Shown here piece by piece: positions 1 to 9,699 of a stretch of DNA of 64,000 bases; position 1 is the stretch's first letter, and every line of letters starts with the position of its first letter. The stretch spans positions 86,253,927 to 86,317,926 of the forward strand of contig CM054058.1 in assembly GCA_028641055.1 (NCBI GenBank), read 5' to 3'. The translations under genes were made by a program, and so were the position numbers. The notes below the pieces were generated by a model. It was not told the DNA's origin. It worked only from the letters and a program-made list of their open reading frames with translations, and did no database searches. This stretch comes from Alopecurus myosuroides. Taxonomy: Eukaryota; Streptophyta; Magnoliopsida; Poales; Poaceae.

Positions 1-435
1 ACTTCAGTATTTATGTAAACAGATATTGGTATTCAGCTTGGTAAACAGCAGTATGTCATCTGAGAAAGGCCACGCCCCTATAGCTCGTACTTTGGGTCAT
101 GGGGACTGGGGACTTCGAAACAGAAACAAACTGTTTTAACTACCCAAGCCTGAAAACCTTAATTTCCGAGTATTGGGGACTTAAAGAAAGGTTCCTCTAT
201 CAAAACCTACGATACTCGGTTAGCCGAGTCTCAAAAGGAAACTGAAAACAAGAGTTCGAAGTATCGAGAATAAGCTTATAAGTAACACAAGGATCGAGAT
301 TATCAAAAGCCAGGGGAGGCAAAGAGTTATCATAAGATTAATAAGCATACAGTCATAGTATCAGCGTCAATGGTGCACAAGCGCACCACCAAAAATCATA
401 TCAGTCTCGAGAAACACAAAGCGTTGGGTAGCGTC
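1..435. other. Non-coding spacer downstream of the antisense gene of element A
   Basis: No credible frame. It contains GGGGACTGGGGACTT near 98 on the + (sense) strand and another GGGGACT near 175, repeats of the heptamer that forms the purine tract next to the LTR. The same spacer is recognisable after the antisense genes of B, C and D. Confidence 0.6.
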
Positions 436-1103
436 CTACTCGGCGTCCTGAGAGTGGTCCTCCGGGTCTGAATCTTGGACTTGCTCCTTGGCCTTACCAG
501 CAGCTTTACCCGGGCTCTTCACTTCTGGACGAACAGGCGGAGGCACGGCTGGGGTAGAGGTAGACGGCTTTACGCCCAGTTCTGCTTCCCTCTTTGCAGC
601 CTCTTCCTTCCTCCTAGCCAGATCAGTCGACCATTTGTCCAACATATCAATAGGGGGAGGCGCCTCCACCAGGATAACCTTGCCCTCAGAATCATACGAG
701 CTCATAATTGTGTTTAGATCCATCTTGTCGGCCAAAGCTGTGGCTGAAGGACGTACCGCAGATTGTATAGCTTTGAAATCCTGGGGCTTGAATTTGGACC
801 CGTCAGCTTTAAATTCTGGGAACCCGGATACTATCTTTGCCGGGTCAAGCTTTGGAAAATAAGCCTTCGCCAGCGTTAAAGCCCGGGTCACCCCAATTCG
901 GCAGGACGAACGCTTCAGTATTTCAATCCATCCAGGTGCTGTGGAAAAGGCCTGTATAAGGGTCTCCTCGCCCGGGTATACCTCAGAAGGCCACTTGATA
1001 GCATCCAGCAAAAGTTTCGTGCCGGCAAAAAACGTCCGGAGCACAGTTTTCAGAGTTTTTACTTGAGTAATGGCATTCTCCTCCGGAGCAGCAAGGTTAG
1101 CAC
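436..1103 (-). CDS. Antisense gene of A, last exon (conserved C-terminal domain)
   Basis: Terminal coding exon of the convergent gene. It starts after a TTGCAG acceptor, runs 668 nt and ends in TAG at 436-438. The product opens with GANLAAPEE, followed by a conserved segment rich in W, P and aromatic residues (AGTKLLLDAIKWPSEVYPGE, ACRIG-like and AKAYFPKLDPAK blocks), and finishes in a lysine/glutamate and proline-rich tail. The exons in B and D are also 668 nt (659 in C) and align throughout, so the frame has been kept. I do not recognise a named domain. The intact reading frame suggests this copy was inserted recently or retained function until insertion. Confidence 0.7.
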
Positions 1104-1196
1104 CTGCAATCCAAACATGTGAAAGCATATCAGTCATGTTGGTTATTACAGCGGCAAGATAGAGGTACGCAAATTAATCGCAAATAGCAAACTTAC

Positions 1197-1398
1197 TTAG
1201 CAAGATACGGTAAGTGTCCGTAAGCTGAGCCGACAGGTTATTCAGCGAGGACTGGGCAGCATGGTACTTCTTCTTGTATGAGGAGACATCTTTTTTCAAA
1301 GTCTTTATCTCCGCTTCAAGGGCCTCCCTACGCTTAACTTCAGCCAGCAAGAGCTGCTCAGCCTTAAGTAACGCTTCATCTGACTGAGTAATCTCTGC
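1197..1398 (-). CDS. Antisense gene of A, coiled-coil exon
   Basis: A 202-nt exon between a TTTGCAG acceptor and a CTAA|GTAAGT donor. It encodes a heptad-rich helix (AEITQSDEALLKAEQLLLAE onward, then repeated ALEAEIKTLKKD and SYKKKYHAAQ segments), typical of a coiled coil. The exon is exactly 202 nt in A, B, C and D, which supports the splice sites. A likely role is self-association of the product; that is inference. Confidence 0.65.
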
Positions 1399-1567
1399 CT
1401 GCAAAGGCCGGGTGAAGCTGTAAGCCGGATATCGCGAGAGTATTTTATCTGAGGAAATGATTGCCGGCAAGTACTATGCGAAGTACCGAGGATAATTAAA
1501 AAAAAAAAAAATTATACTCGGGACTTGGGGACTGGATGTATAATAAGGAGTATCAAGTGAAAATTAC

Positions 1568-1952
1568 CTGATGTGCTGCAGCCATACGTTCTAAGACAGT
1601 CCCTTCTGAAGCTTTCATGGCAAGAAGAGCGCTCATCAGCTGGTTAAAGTCAGCGTTATCCGAGTTAGATGGCTCGGGTACCTGGAAAGTGGGAAAAGGA
1701 GCATTTCTTGTAACAGGAGGTGGCACCCGGGTCATCCGAATGTCGGAGTCTGGTCCCCCTCCCGCGCTTGAAGCTGCCCCCTTCTCCTTCTCGCTCGTGT
1801 GCGAAGCGATTGGATACTCGGCGTCATGCCTAGCTGGCTCCGGTGGCGACATTTGCTCGTCGCCAGCCGTAGTGAAGGCATCATCAGCCGACTCGCCCTC
1901 GACCCGGACTTTAGCTTCGGTGTCCTCCTGGTCGCTACTAATAACCGTGGCT
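1568..1952 (-). CDS. Antisense gene of A, linker exon
   Basis: A 385-nt exon flanked by a TTCTTCAG acceptor and a CATCAG|GTAA donor. It encodes a low-complexity Glu/Asp/Ser/Pro linker with a conserved EYPIASHT-like box, then IRMTRVPPP, and ends with a helix (LMSALLAMKASEGTVLERMA) leading into the coiled-coil exon. B has the same length (385); C has 394 and D 373. The exon boundary was chosen from the splice consensus and alignment among copies. Confidence 0.55.
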
Positions 1953-2739
1953 CTGAAGAAGGTGCAAAGGCGTAATTAATCTTTGGTTATGGAAAGAAAG
2001 GGGATGAAAGTTCGGTATAATATCCGGAAAAGGCGTTTACCCGGTGTTTACTGGGAAGTCCGAGGGGAAGCCGTCACTAGACCCGGAAGAGACTGAGAAA
2101 TGGCAAGAGAGGTCTGGGATTACGTTACAAAGGAATGATTGGAAAGAAGTTTTGTTTACAACAAATACCAGGGTGTTGAACCGGGGGCGGCGAAGCAACC
2201 GGGTTAGGGGTCTCGTTGCCCGGATGATTCCGGGTTACTCGGCGCCTAGTCATGGGTGGCTCCTTCAGTTATGATCAAAAGGGGTGAAGATGGGGTTAGC
2301 CCCGGAGTGACGTTATGGGAGCAAAAAACCAAAGTGTAAGGGGATGAAGTAAAAACCTGGAGGGCTATCCTCTGGGATTTCCTCTTTGTTCCGGTTCTGG
2401 TGGCTGGCTCCGGCTCTTCCTCCTCGCTGGTGGACCCGCCCCTGCTGTCCGTTTCTTCTTCTTCGCTTTGGTCCTCTCGCTCTGAGAAATGTCCGAGTTA
2501 CAGCATAAAGAAGAAGAAAAGGCAGGATATAACGTGTGCAAAGGAATCAAGTAGGTACCTTCATTCGAGTCAACGATATCGTCTTCCTCCTCCCCGTCTT
2601 CGGAATTAGGAGTGGAGTCGACCGTCCAAAAGTCATCATCGGCCTGAGGAGAAGATGCCAGGATAGTGATTAATATCGAGTCAAGAGAAGCGAATAAAAG
2701 TAAGTGTTAGAAGTCAAAATCAAAAGGCAGAAAACTTAC
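1953..2739 (-). other. Introns and small acidic exons of the antisense gene of A
   Basis: Between the linker exon and exon 2 lie two or more short exons that I could not bound securely. One near 2180-2275 encodes the TRRRVTRNHPGN-type basic box, and two around 2400-2650 encode acidic Glu/Asp stretches. They match the better resolved pieces in C (11494-11578, about 11670-11790, and 11860-11990) and in B (23229-23700). Confidence 0.4.
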
Positions 2740-3678
2740 TCCAGGGGTTGGATTCTCGAGGGTAAAAGGTTCTAGTCCGGCTATGCTCCGGATTACTTCG
2801 AGCTTCTCTGTCAGGAAACCCTTAATTGTTTTGTTAATGTCACCCGGAGCAAGGGTGCGGGTGGAGAATCGGATTGGGTCCGTGGTTTGACCCGAGTATT
2901 CGCACATCAGCTTCTCACGAATGGAGTTTGGCTGAATGCGGAAGCTAACCCAGGTCTTCACCAGGTTTAGCCCGATGAGGCCTCGGGCGGACAAGATGGA
3001 GATCCTAGCTAATAAAGGCAAGATCGCCTCCCTGTCCGGTTCAGACGCGAAGGCGTTGAATTTCTCGGAGATGTCAAGTTGACCCTCCGAGTAACCCGGC
3101 AACTTCTTTTCGCCGGGTGGAGAGGTATCCTGGCAGTAGAAGTACGAAAGCTGCCAGTGCTTTACGTGGGAATTGAGAGAAATAGGAGGCATCAGGGAGT
3201 TCTTGCGGCGCTGGATAGAGACCCCGCCGCAAGTGAGAAGTGCGCCGTCGCCGCTTTCGCGACACGGCTTGCACTGAAAAAGTTCGACGAAGAGGGCTAG
3301 ACTTGGCGGTGTGCACAAGTAAGATTCGGAAAGAACAATAAAATGGGAGATGTTCAAAGTGGAGTTTGGACCTATATCGAAGATACGGAGGTTGTAATGG
3401 TCTAGGACGTCACGGAAGAAGGGGTGACCCGGAGGTCTAAAGCCCCGGGTCACATGTTCAACGAAGCATATTACCTCATTCGTCGCTGGAGAAGGCCGGG
3501 TTTCATTGCCTGGCACTCGCCAGTGGATAGACTCCTGTGGAGGTAGGGTTCCAAGCTCGACCAACTCCTCCAGCTTGGCCTTGGTGACGGAGGACTTCCC
3601 CCAATTGGCCGATATGGAGCTTGTGGATTTAGCCTTATTCGGCTGTTTCCCCTGCCTCTTGGGTGCCATGGGATTGAC
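2740..3678 (-). CDS. Antisense gene of A, exon 2: plant 'gypsy-type transposase' domain
   Basis: A 939-nt exon (313 codons, phase 0) after a TTTACCAG acceptor and before a CTGGA|GTAAGT donor. It carries an uninterrupted frame from MAPKRQGKQ onward. The conserved core (LPPQESIHWRVPGNETRP, then VTRGFRPPGHPFF, LRIFDIGPNS, LSESYLCTPPSLALF, FQCKPC) is the plant family annotated as putative gypsy-type transposon/transposase (Pfam Transposase_28, recalled rather than searched). Despite that name no catalytic triad is evident. C and B have frameshifts here and D has lost the exon, so A is the only intact copy in the window. The function is unknown; antisense extra ORFs of this type are known from Tat-lineage retrotransposons. 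Confidence 0.75.
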
Positions 3679-4179
3679 CTGGTAAAACATCAAAGGAAAG
3701 GACGTAAGGAACAAAAACTTGGAAGTTAGCAGGCAAGCAATTACCCGCAATTTGAACATAACCCGGCTATTGCCTCGCTGGGTCAAGAATGATTTATCCG
3801 GGTATCAAGTGACCTTACAAAATACATGGAGCTTTCCGTAAAAGCAAATGTTTGGAGGAGTTAGGGGGATGCTTATATGCTTACCATCTGCGAATGAGTC
3901 GGAGAAGTAAGATTTTCTGAGGAAGGAGAACAAGGGCGGAAATTTCAGATGGCCCGAGCTTAGATTGGGAATCCTATTTCTAAAATTGTGACCAGATTAA
4001 CGATTACTGGAGTTAGGGGAGTAATATAAGCTATGAATCCTATCCATAGGAATGTTTATGGTAAGTATCAGTGAGTTAATCCGGCGCAGCCCGAGAAATT
4101 GCGGACCGCTCGATTCAGATCTAATTAGAGGAAGAACTAAGAAATTGCGGGGGTAAGTTGGAGGATGTAAGGGACTTAC

Positions 4180-4356
4180 TGAAGGAGATTGGAGTAAGGC
4201 CTTGCGGAGACAGATGGCGCAAGATTCGTGTCCTTTCGTGGTCGTTGGCCGGCAAATCGGAGGCTTGACGGTGGATTCGGGAGCTGGTGCGGCTCGCGCG
4301 GCGGCGGAGCGCAAACGAAGGCGGATGGGCTCAGGCGAGATGCGTGGGGTTCCCGT
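4180..4356 (-). CDS. Antisense gene of A, exon 1 with ACG in place of ATG
   Basis: Exactly 177 nt (59 codons) from the ACG at 4356-4354 to a CTTCA|GTAAGT donor. The same 177-nt length holds in B, C and D. The ACG sits in GCCACC-ACG-G, an optimal initiation context; C has ATG at this position. The product contains SPEPIRLRLRSA, a basic/proline stretch and a KGHESCAICLRKALLQS box. Exon 1 joins exon 2 in phase 0. If ACG is not used, translation could start at the MAPK codon in exon 2. Confidence 0.55.
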
Positions 4357-4439
4357 GGTGGCGCTCTGCGAGCTTGAACTTGGGGAGAAGAGAAATGGGG
4401 AAAGTGAGCCGTTAAGGGTTGAGTTTGCCTCCTGGGGCT

Positions 4440-4447
4440 TATTTATA
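4440..4447 (-). promoter_or_regulatory. TATA box of the antisense gene of A
   Basis: TATAAATA on the - strand, 84 nt upstream of the ACG of exon 1. Element D has the same sequence at the same distance. Confidence 0.6.
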
Positions 4448-4828
4448 ATAAACCGGGTGGAAAAGCTTATCCTAACGGGCGAAACCCGGGGGTTGCGGAG
4501 TAATAGTTGGACATTTTGAAATTTGAAGACGTGCTTTATGTGCACTTAGATATGGTCCCGAGAAAAGAGAAGGGGGGAATCTCTTTCCTGGTATTAGCAA
4601 TAATTATCGAAGAAGGTGCGAAGTCATGGAGTTCCTTACTAAAGCTCGAGTCTGGAAGATTAAAGGAGAACCCTTGAGGGAGAGCCGGGCTTTTACTTGG
4701 CTTCCTTGGTACCAGTCACGGCTATTCATCAGCGCGCTGCGTCCTGATTTTCATATGTTTGTGTCTTATATTTCTGTAGGGAATAGCCGGCGCTTCGAAG
4801 AGTAAATCTTGGAAGCCCAGGCTATTCT

Positions 4829-4837
4829 GGGGACTAC
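4829..4837 (+). promoter_or_regulatory. Polypurine tract of A
   Basis: GGGGACTAC abuts the first base of the 3' LTR. The same tract borders the 3' LTRs of B (21036-21044) and D (31676-31684). It would prime plus-strand DNA synthesis. Confidence 0.7.
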
Positions 4838-5292
4838 TGATGAGGGGATAGTAACCCGGTATGCCGACTCTCAGGTGAGATCCGGCCCAAACGACGGATG
4901 GATCAAATCCGGCTAAGGACAAAGAAGCTTCTAGAAGGCCCAGGACTTGTAAGGATCGTAACCCGGATTGTGGGTTACGGAAAAGAAAGTTAGGGTTCGT
5001 ATGAAGAGTTCGAATAGGACTCGAGAAGCGCTTTGTAAGGCAAGTCAAGGGGGATATGAGTACTATATAAACCAACCCCTGGGCTTCGCCTAAGGGAGAT
5101 TCAAGTCATAACTGTAACACCTATTATCGAGTATCCAGTATAATCATATCGAGATCCGGCGAGTTGTTTTCCGGCTCTTAGATTGCTTTCCGCCATGTCT
5201 TCCTTCGAGCTAAACCCTCTCCCAAATACCTGTGTCGACTTGCCCCTAGATCAGTTACCCCCGGTAACATCTGCCGTGATTATCCCACGACA
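4838..5292 (+). repeat. 3' LTR of element A
   Basis: 455 bp, TG...CA, ending in the LTR 3' terminus CCCACGACA shared by A to D. A TATA box (TATATAAA, 5064-5071) is followed by an in-LTR ATG at 5195 that opens the Gag frame (MSSFELNPLPN). Here, at the 3' LTR, that frame runs out into E. Confidence 0.9.
5064..5071 (+). promoter_or_regulatory. TATA box in the LTR of A
   Basis: TATATAAA about 125 bp before the in-LTR Gag start codon. The equivalent box occurs in the LTRs of B, C and D. Confidence 0.6.
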
Positions 5293-6099
5293 GGTAGGCT
5301 CCTTCATGGTGAGGATGGCTTGTATTTTTTCCGGATTGGCTTCAATGCCTCTGGCGGATACCAGGTATCCGAGAAGTTTTCCTGCGGGGACGCCAAAAAC
5401 GCATTTGGTCGGATTGAGCTTGATCCGATATGCATTAAGGGCGTCGAATGTTTCTTTGACGTCCTCGAGGAGTGTGTCCTCTACTCGAGTTTTGATGACG
5501 ATGTCGTCTACGTACACATGTACGTTCTTGCCAATGAGGTTGGCAAGGCACCTTTGCATGCAGCGCTGATATGTTGCGCCTGCGTTCTTCAGCCCGAAGG
5601 GCATTGTCGTATAGCAGTAGACACCGTGTGGTGTGATGAATGTCGTCTTCTCTTCGTCTTCCTTTTTCATTCGGATCTAATTATATCCCGAGTAGGCGTC
5701 CAGGAAGGAGAGACGTTGGCAACCTGCCGTAGAGTCCACGATCTGGTCGATTCGTGGTAGAGGAAAATTGTCCTTGGGGCAGTGCTTATTCAGTGACGTG
5801 TAGTCGATGCATACCCGAAGGATATCCGTGTTCTTCTTTTGGACCAGCACCGGGTTTGCCAACCAGGTGGATATCTTGATCTCCCTAATAAAGTTGGCGG
5901 CTAGCAGCCTGTTTACTTCTTCTCCAAGCGCCTTTTGCTTGGGTTCTGAAAATCGTCGAGTCGTTTGTTTGATGGGTTTGGCGTCAGGAAAGACTTCGAG
6001 TGAGTGCTCGGCAAACTCCCTGGGTATTCCTGGCATATCTGAGGGCTGCCAGGCGAAAATCTCCCAGTACTCACGGAGGAGTTCGACGAGCGCGCTTTC
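5293..6099 (-). pseudogene. Reverse transcriptase of E (5' part, broken)
   Basis: The - strand frame follows the Gag-protease frame after a TAG (6100). It shows the IPREFAEHSLEVFPDAKP leader, WLANPVLVQKKN, VCIDYTSLNKHCPKDNFPLP, FLDAYSGYN, then after a TAA the RMKKEDEEKTTFITPHGVYC block, FGLKNAGATYQRCMQ and the catalytic YVDD, which is intact. The TAA falls where related copies read SGYNQIRM or SGYHQIRM, consistent with a CAA to TAA change. Sequence stops at A right after the TMKEPT motif near the end of RT. Two stops and the insertion make it non-functional. Confidence 0.85.
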
Positions 6100-7842
6100 C
6101 TATGCTAGCGAGAGGGTTGTGGAAACCATCGCGGTCTTGGCAGAATCCGTCGGGTGTACTTGATGCTTGCGAGTGTCGCTGTTGGCGCTGAATTCCAGTT
6201 CAGGCGCGTTTTTCTTCGTGAGAGGCATAACGGAGTGGTCCGTGGTTTTCGCCAGCTCTTGAAGTTCTTCTTGCATCCCGAATGACTTCGCGATCTCATT
6301 GAATTCTATGTCGCACTTGTCTGACTTCTGGAAGTCTCCGTCGATGGTGATCACACCGTATTCACCGGGTAGCTTGAGTTTCAGGTATGCGTAATGTGGT
6401 ACCGCCATGAATCTGGCGAACGCTGTTCGACCCAGGATGGCGTGGTACTGTGAGGGCCAGTCGACAACTTCGAAGTCCAGGAATTCCCTTCTGTAGTTGC
6501 TTGGAGAGCCCAGTACAACTTCTAAGTTGATTGTTCCGAGTGGACGGATTGCCTTGCCCGGAACTATCCCGTGCAAGGATGTCTCTGATTCCGTTAGGCC
6601 GTCCAGGTTCTTGTTCATTCGACGGAGTGTATCCACGTAGATGATGTTGATTCCACTGACACCGTCCATGAACACGCGGGCCAGGTCGTAATTTCCAATC
6701 TGAGCTTGGATGACGAGGGCGGCGTGCCCTGGTCGATAGACTTGTGGCGGATGGTCTTTCTTCGAGAACGTGATTGGCTGATCTGCCATCTTCAGGTACT
6801 CGATCTTTGATGGCGGAGTCTGCACTGCCATGCATAGTTTTCTAGTGTTAGTCTTTTGAGCTCTGCGAGAGGGGCATACCTTCTGTATCATCCCGAGGAG
6901 CTGTCCTTGTGGAGTAGGGTATGCGTTGGCTCCAGTGTTTTGTGGCGTTGGCGCAGGTAGTGCAGCTAGTGTCATGATTGGATTTGCTGGTGGAGGTGGT
7001 GGCGGCTGGAATTGCTGTCCTCCTCCTGGTAGTGGCGGGTAGTTTTGGGTGGATGCGAATCTTTTCCTGGCGAGTGCGTCCGAGATGTCAAGGAACTTTC
7101 GGCAATCCTTGAGAAGGTGCGTTGCCTTAGTCTTGCCCGTGCGCTTATCTGTGAACAGATGTAGCGAGCAGTACGCATCAAGGTCTTCCTCGGGGGATTT
7201 TTCTTCTGCTTTTGGTTTCCACTCGCGACTTCCACGACGACCAGAGTCGCGATTTCGCGTGAATGCTGCCGCCACTAACTCCTCTCTATCCTCGTGGTCG
7301 TAGTATTTCCTTCTCTTTTTTCGCCCGTGGCGGTCGTCTTCATGTACGGGTGATGACCCTCTTTCGTTGCGTACTGCGTCTTCTCCATTGGCCCATTTTT
7401 CGGCTATGATCATTAGCTCCCCAATGGTTTTGGGCGCGGCTCTGCCTAGCTCTTCTCGAAACGCGGTTCTTCTTGCTCCTTTAGCGAAGGCCTCAATCGC
7501 CACCTCTTCCGAGATGGTTCCTGCGGTGTTTCTGAGTGTGGTCCACCGCTGGATATATTCTCGTGTGGACTCGCCACTCTTCTGTTTGCATGCTCGCAAC
7601 TCTTCGATTGTGGCTGGTCTCTTGTAGGTCGACTGGAAGTTCTTGCAGAAATCGCGGTGTAGGTTGTCCCACGATGCATAGCAAGACTTGGGTCTTCTCT
7701 CCAGCCAGCTGCGGGCCGCGCCTGTAAGATGCAAGTTGAGGTATTGCATGGCGGTGTTCTTGTTCCCACGTTGGCATTTTACTGTCGTGAGGTAGACGCT
7801 TAACCACTGGGAGGGCTCGAGCGAGCCGTCGTATTTTGTCAC
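6100..7842 (-). pseudogene. Gag core, zinc-binding motif and protease of E
   Basis: 580-residue - strand frame. Residues about 1-190 are the Gag capsid-like domain (SQWLSVYLTTVK, GAARSWLERRP, EYIQRWTTLRNTAG). A CX2H...HX4C metal-binding motif begins at CSLHLF, a proline-rich linker follows, and then the aspartic protease with FMDGVSGINIIY. The usual DGG triplet is DGV, which probably disables it. The upstream frame (7843-9297) joins it across a single in-frame TAG, so the two ORFs are one Gag interrupted by a nonsense change or by a read-through stop; the former seems likelier because a second TAG ends the frame at 6100. Confidence 0.85.
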
Positions 7843-9297
7843 CTACGTGCTGAGCTTGAACCTTTTGGGTAGAGGTGCTTCACGAATGCTGCGAGCAAAA
7901 CAAAGTGCTCCACAGGTTTCGTCATCCGAAGACCTGGATGAGGAGCGCTCGCGATATCGTGAAGCCCTCGCCTTATCTACCTTCTTCTGGGCGAGATCTG
8001 ATCGCGCGTCGTATTTGGACCGGTCGCGGTCGCTACCTTTCCTTGGTTCCTTGCTTTGTTTTCTCGAGCGGCTGCTGTGGTGCCGCGAATCTTTGTCTCT
8101 CGGGCTGTCGTCGCTGCTACTTCGACTGTCGTCGCCGCGGCGGGCCTCTTTTCCTCGACCGCGACGTGGCGATTTGTCTTTTCTTGGGGAGGAGCTCCTG
8201 TGCTTGCGGGGCGTATCTTTGTCCTTGTCCTTCTCCTGTCGCTCCTTCTCCAACTGTTCTTTGCGGTCGTGAGAGGCGAGCTTCGCGGCTGCCAACCCTA
8301 GACCCTTGCGAATATGCTTGTATTGTTCCACCCGAGGATCGCTGTCCGTCGGCTGGTTCATCTGCATGTAGGTTGCTGCGGCTAGGATCGCGGCGGCTGG
8401 GGTTTGCGGGTAGACGTTGCCATCATCGTCGACCCTCATGAAGGAAGACGTGGTGGACCTGTTGGTCCCAGCCATAGATTCGTAGTCCCTTGTCGATGCT
8501 GCGGGTCCCTTCCTCCGAGGTCGGGTACCGACCGAAGGCGCATGGGATGGCTCGGCTCGACGTAGGCTTGATTCATCCGCCGCTCTCCTGCGGCGGGCTA
8601 GATCTGCTCGGGCATCTTTGATGTTTGAGGCCGCTCTCACTAGGTGATAGTGGTAGGCGGTTAGGTCTTCCTGCGTGGCTCCTGTCGCAGGTGGCTGACT
8701 CGTTCGCATGGATTCCTTGGCTTTCTTCCTAGCTTCTCGCGAGACGCCGATTATATTACGCTCGGTTGCGCTGAATTCGGTTTCCGATGGTTGTTCTGAT
8801 CCTGCCATGCAGACTTGGGCCAGTCGTGGCCCGTGCGTCCTAGGCGCAGATCGGAAAGCTTCTCGTACCCGGGAGGGTTCCTCTGTCGAGAGGGTGTGGT
8901 AGTCGGTTGCATTGTAGCGGACGGACTCACCGCTCTTTCCCGTAGGAAGATGCGAGTTGACGGCTCCAGATTCGGTCTCAGATCCATCCGAGAAGTGGAG
9001 GATCCCGTCTCTGTTCGCCAAGAAGTTGAAGCTGCCGAACGTCAGGGTGACGCTCTTCTCTAGATCCTCGAACGCCGGGCGTGATTCCGGCGAGTGAGGC
9101 GTGACCACGACAGATCCGATCCGTATAGGATTGTTCGGAGCCGTAGTCGATGGTTTCCAACGAGAGTTGGACGTCGATGAAGCCGAAGATGCCGGTGATC
9201 CAGCGCCCGCGGTCCCCACGGTCGGCGCCAATTGTCGAATCTCTGACTCCACAAATCCCTTAGGTGACCCTATCGGGTTTCGACTAGGAGAAGTCAT
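7843..9297 (-). CDS. Gag N-terminal extension of E, with an Arg/Ser-rich domain; starts in the LTR
   Basis: 484-residue - strand frame. Its first ATG (9297) lies inside the 5' LTR, and the frame crosses the primer site as QLAPTVG. The middle contains helix-rich segments (ARADLARRRRAADES). Residues about 340-460 are strongly Arg/Ser/Asp/Lys rich (HRSSSPRKDKSPRRGRGKEA, then RSSSDDSPRDKDS and YRERSSSRSSDD), resembling RS domains of splicing factors. It ends at TAG before VTKYDGSL, the start of the Gag core. The RS resemblance is compositional only. Confidence 0.75.
   Translation of the reverse strand: MTSPSRNPIGSPKGFVESEIRQLAPTVGTAGAGSPASSASSTSNSRWKPSTTAPNNPIRIGSVVVTPHSPESRPAFEDLEKSVTLTFGSFNFLANRDGILHFSDGSETESGAVNSHLPTGKSGESVRYNATDYHTLSTEEPSRVREAFRSAPRTHGPRLAQVCMAGSEQPSETEFSATERNIIGVSREARKKAKESMRTSQPPATGATQEDLTAYHYHLVRAASNIKDARADLARRRRAADESSLRRAEPSHAPSVGTRPRRKGPAASTRDYESMAGTNRSTTSSFMRVDDDGNVYPQTPAAAILAAATYMQMNQPTDSDPRVEQYKHIRKGLGLAAAKLASHDRKEQLEKERQEKDKDKDTPRKHRSSSPRKDKSPRRGRGKEARRGDDSRSSSDDSPRDKDSRHHSSRSRKQSKEPRKGSDRDRSKYDARSDLAQKKVDKARASRYRERSSSRSSDDETCGALCFARSIREAPLPKRFKLST
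9214..9231 (-). other. Primer-binding site of E
   Basis: TTGGCGCCGACCGTGGGG on the - strand, one base after the LTR. It pairs with the 3' end of plant tRNA-Lys with one mismatch. Confidence 0.65.
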
Positions 9298-9699
9298 GAG
9301 CGCTGGTGGAATCGTCGGCTTGACAGGAGGCGAGATTTACCCAGGTTCGGGGCCCTCGAAGAGGTAAAACCCTTACTCCTGCCTTCTGTCGATCTGTATT
9401 GGATGATTGGATCGGTTACAGGTTGCTCGAATCGAGAGTTGATCTCGAGTTTCAAGGCTTTTGTGGTCGTGCGGTAATACTTGGTCCTCTCCTTGGGGGC
9501 TCTCCTGGCCTTATATAGATGGCCAGGTCTCGAGTTCTACCCGGAGAGGATTCAAACCCTAGCTAGGTCGGTTACAAGTTTCCTAACTTAACCCGCAAGT
9601 TTAGTGCGGGTGGGCTTCAGGTGGGCCTTTTGGAGTCTTCCAAGGGCCCTTCTTCTTGGGCCTTGACCTTGGGCCTGAGAGGGGGTGTCCTTACCCGCA
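9233..9699 (-). repeat. 5' LTR of element E
   Basis: On the - strand it begins TGCGGGTAAGG and ends ATTCGACA, 467 bp, with a TATA box CTATATAA (9511-9518). The left end is fixed by the primer site; the right end is inferred from the terminal dinucleotide and the change to C sequence. Confidence 0.65.
9511..9518 (-). promoter_or_regulatory. TATA box in the LTR of E
   Basis: CTATATAA on the - strand, about 215 bp upstream of the in-LTR Gag ATG. Confidence 0.55.

Larger units (their letters stand above)
1..5292 (+). mobile_element. Element A: 3' part of a Tat-type Gypsy retrotransposon
   Basis: The 3' LTR (4838-5292) reads TGATGAGG...CACGACA on the + strand and is preceded by a GGGGACTAC purine tract, so the element runs left to right. 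Its gag-pol lies beyond the left edge. Only the spacer, the convergent antisense gene (436-4356, - strand) and the 3' LTR are in view. The LTR is the same subfamily as that of D (455 against 454 bp). A is inserted in the RT frame of E at 5292/5293. The presumed target duplication is GGTAG (5293-5297), but its partner is outside the window. Confidence 0.85.
5293..9699 (-). mobile_element. Element E: 5' half of a Tat-like Gypsy retrotransposon
   Basis: On the - strand, in order: 5' LTR (9233-9699), tRNA-Lys-like primer site, Gag, protease and the start of RT, cut at 5293 by element A. The rest of E lies beyond A, off the left edge. E is itself inserted about 70 bp upstream of exon 1 of the antisense gene of C. 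Its right boundary (...CCCGCA) is inferred from the CA terminus and the resumption of C sequence; the target duplication cannot be checked here. Confidence 0.75.

Noticed and set aside
1498..1511. Poly-A run as a LINE or retrocopy tail
   Set aside because: It lies in an intron of the antisense gene of A with no target duplication or LINE sequence beside it.
2707..3786. A host plant gene or DNA transposase
   Set aside because: The frame lies inside element A between pol side and 3' LTR and recurs in B and C; the 'transposase' label of the family is historical and no catalytic residues are visible.
9101..9367. Plus-strand frames opposite the Gag N-terminus of E
   Set aside because: Shadows of the Gag frame on the opposite strand; no family resemblance.
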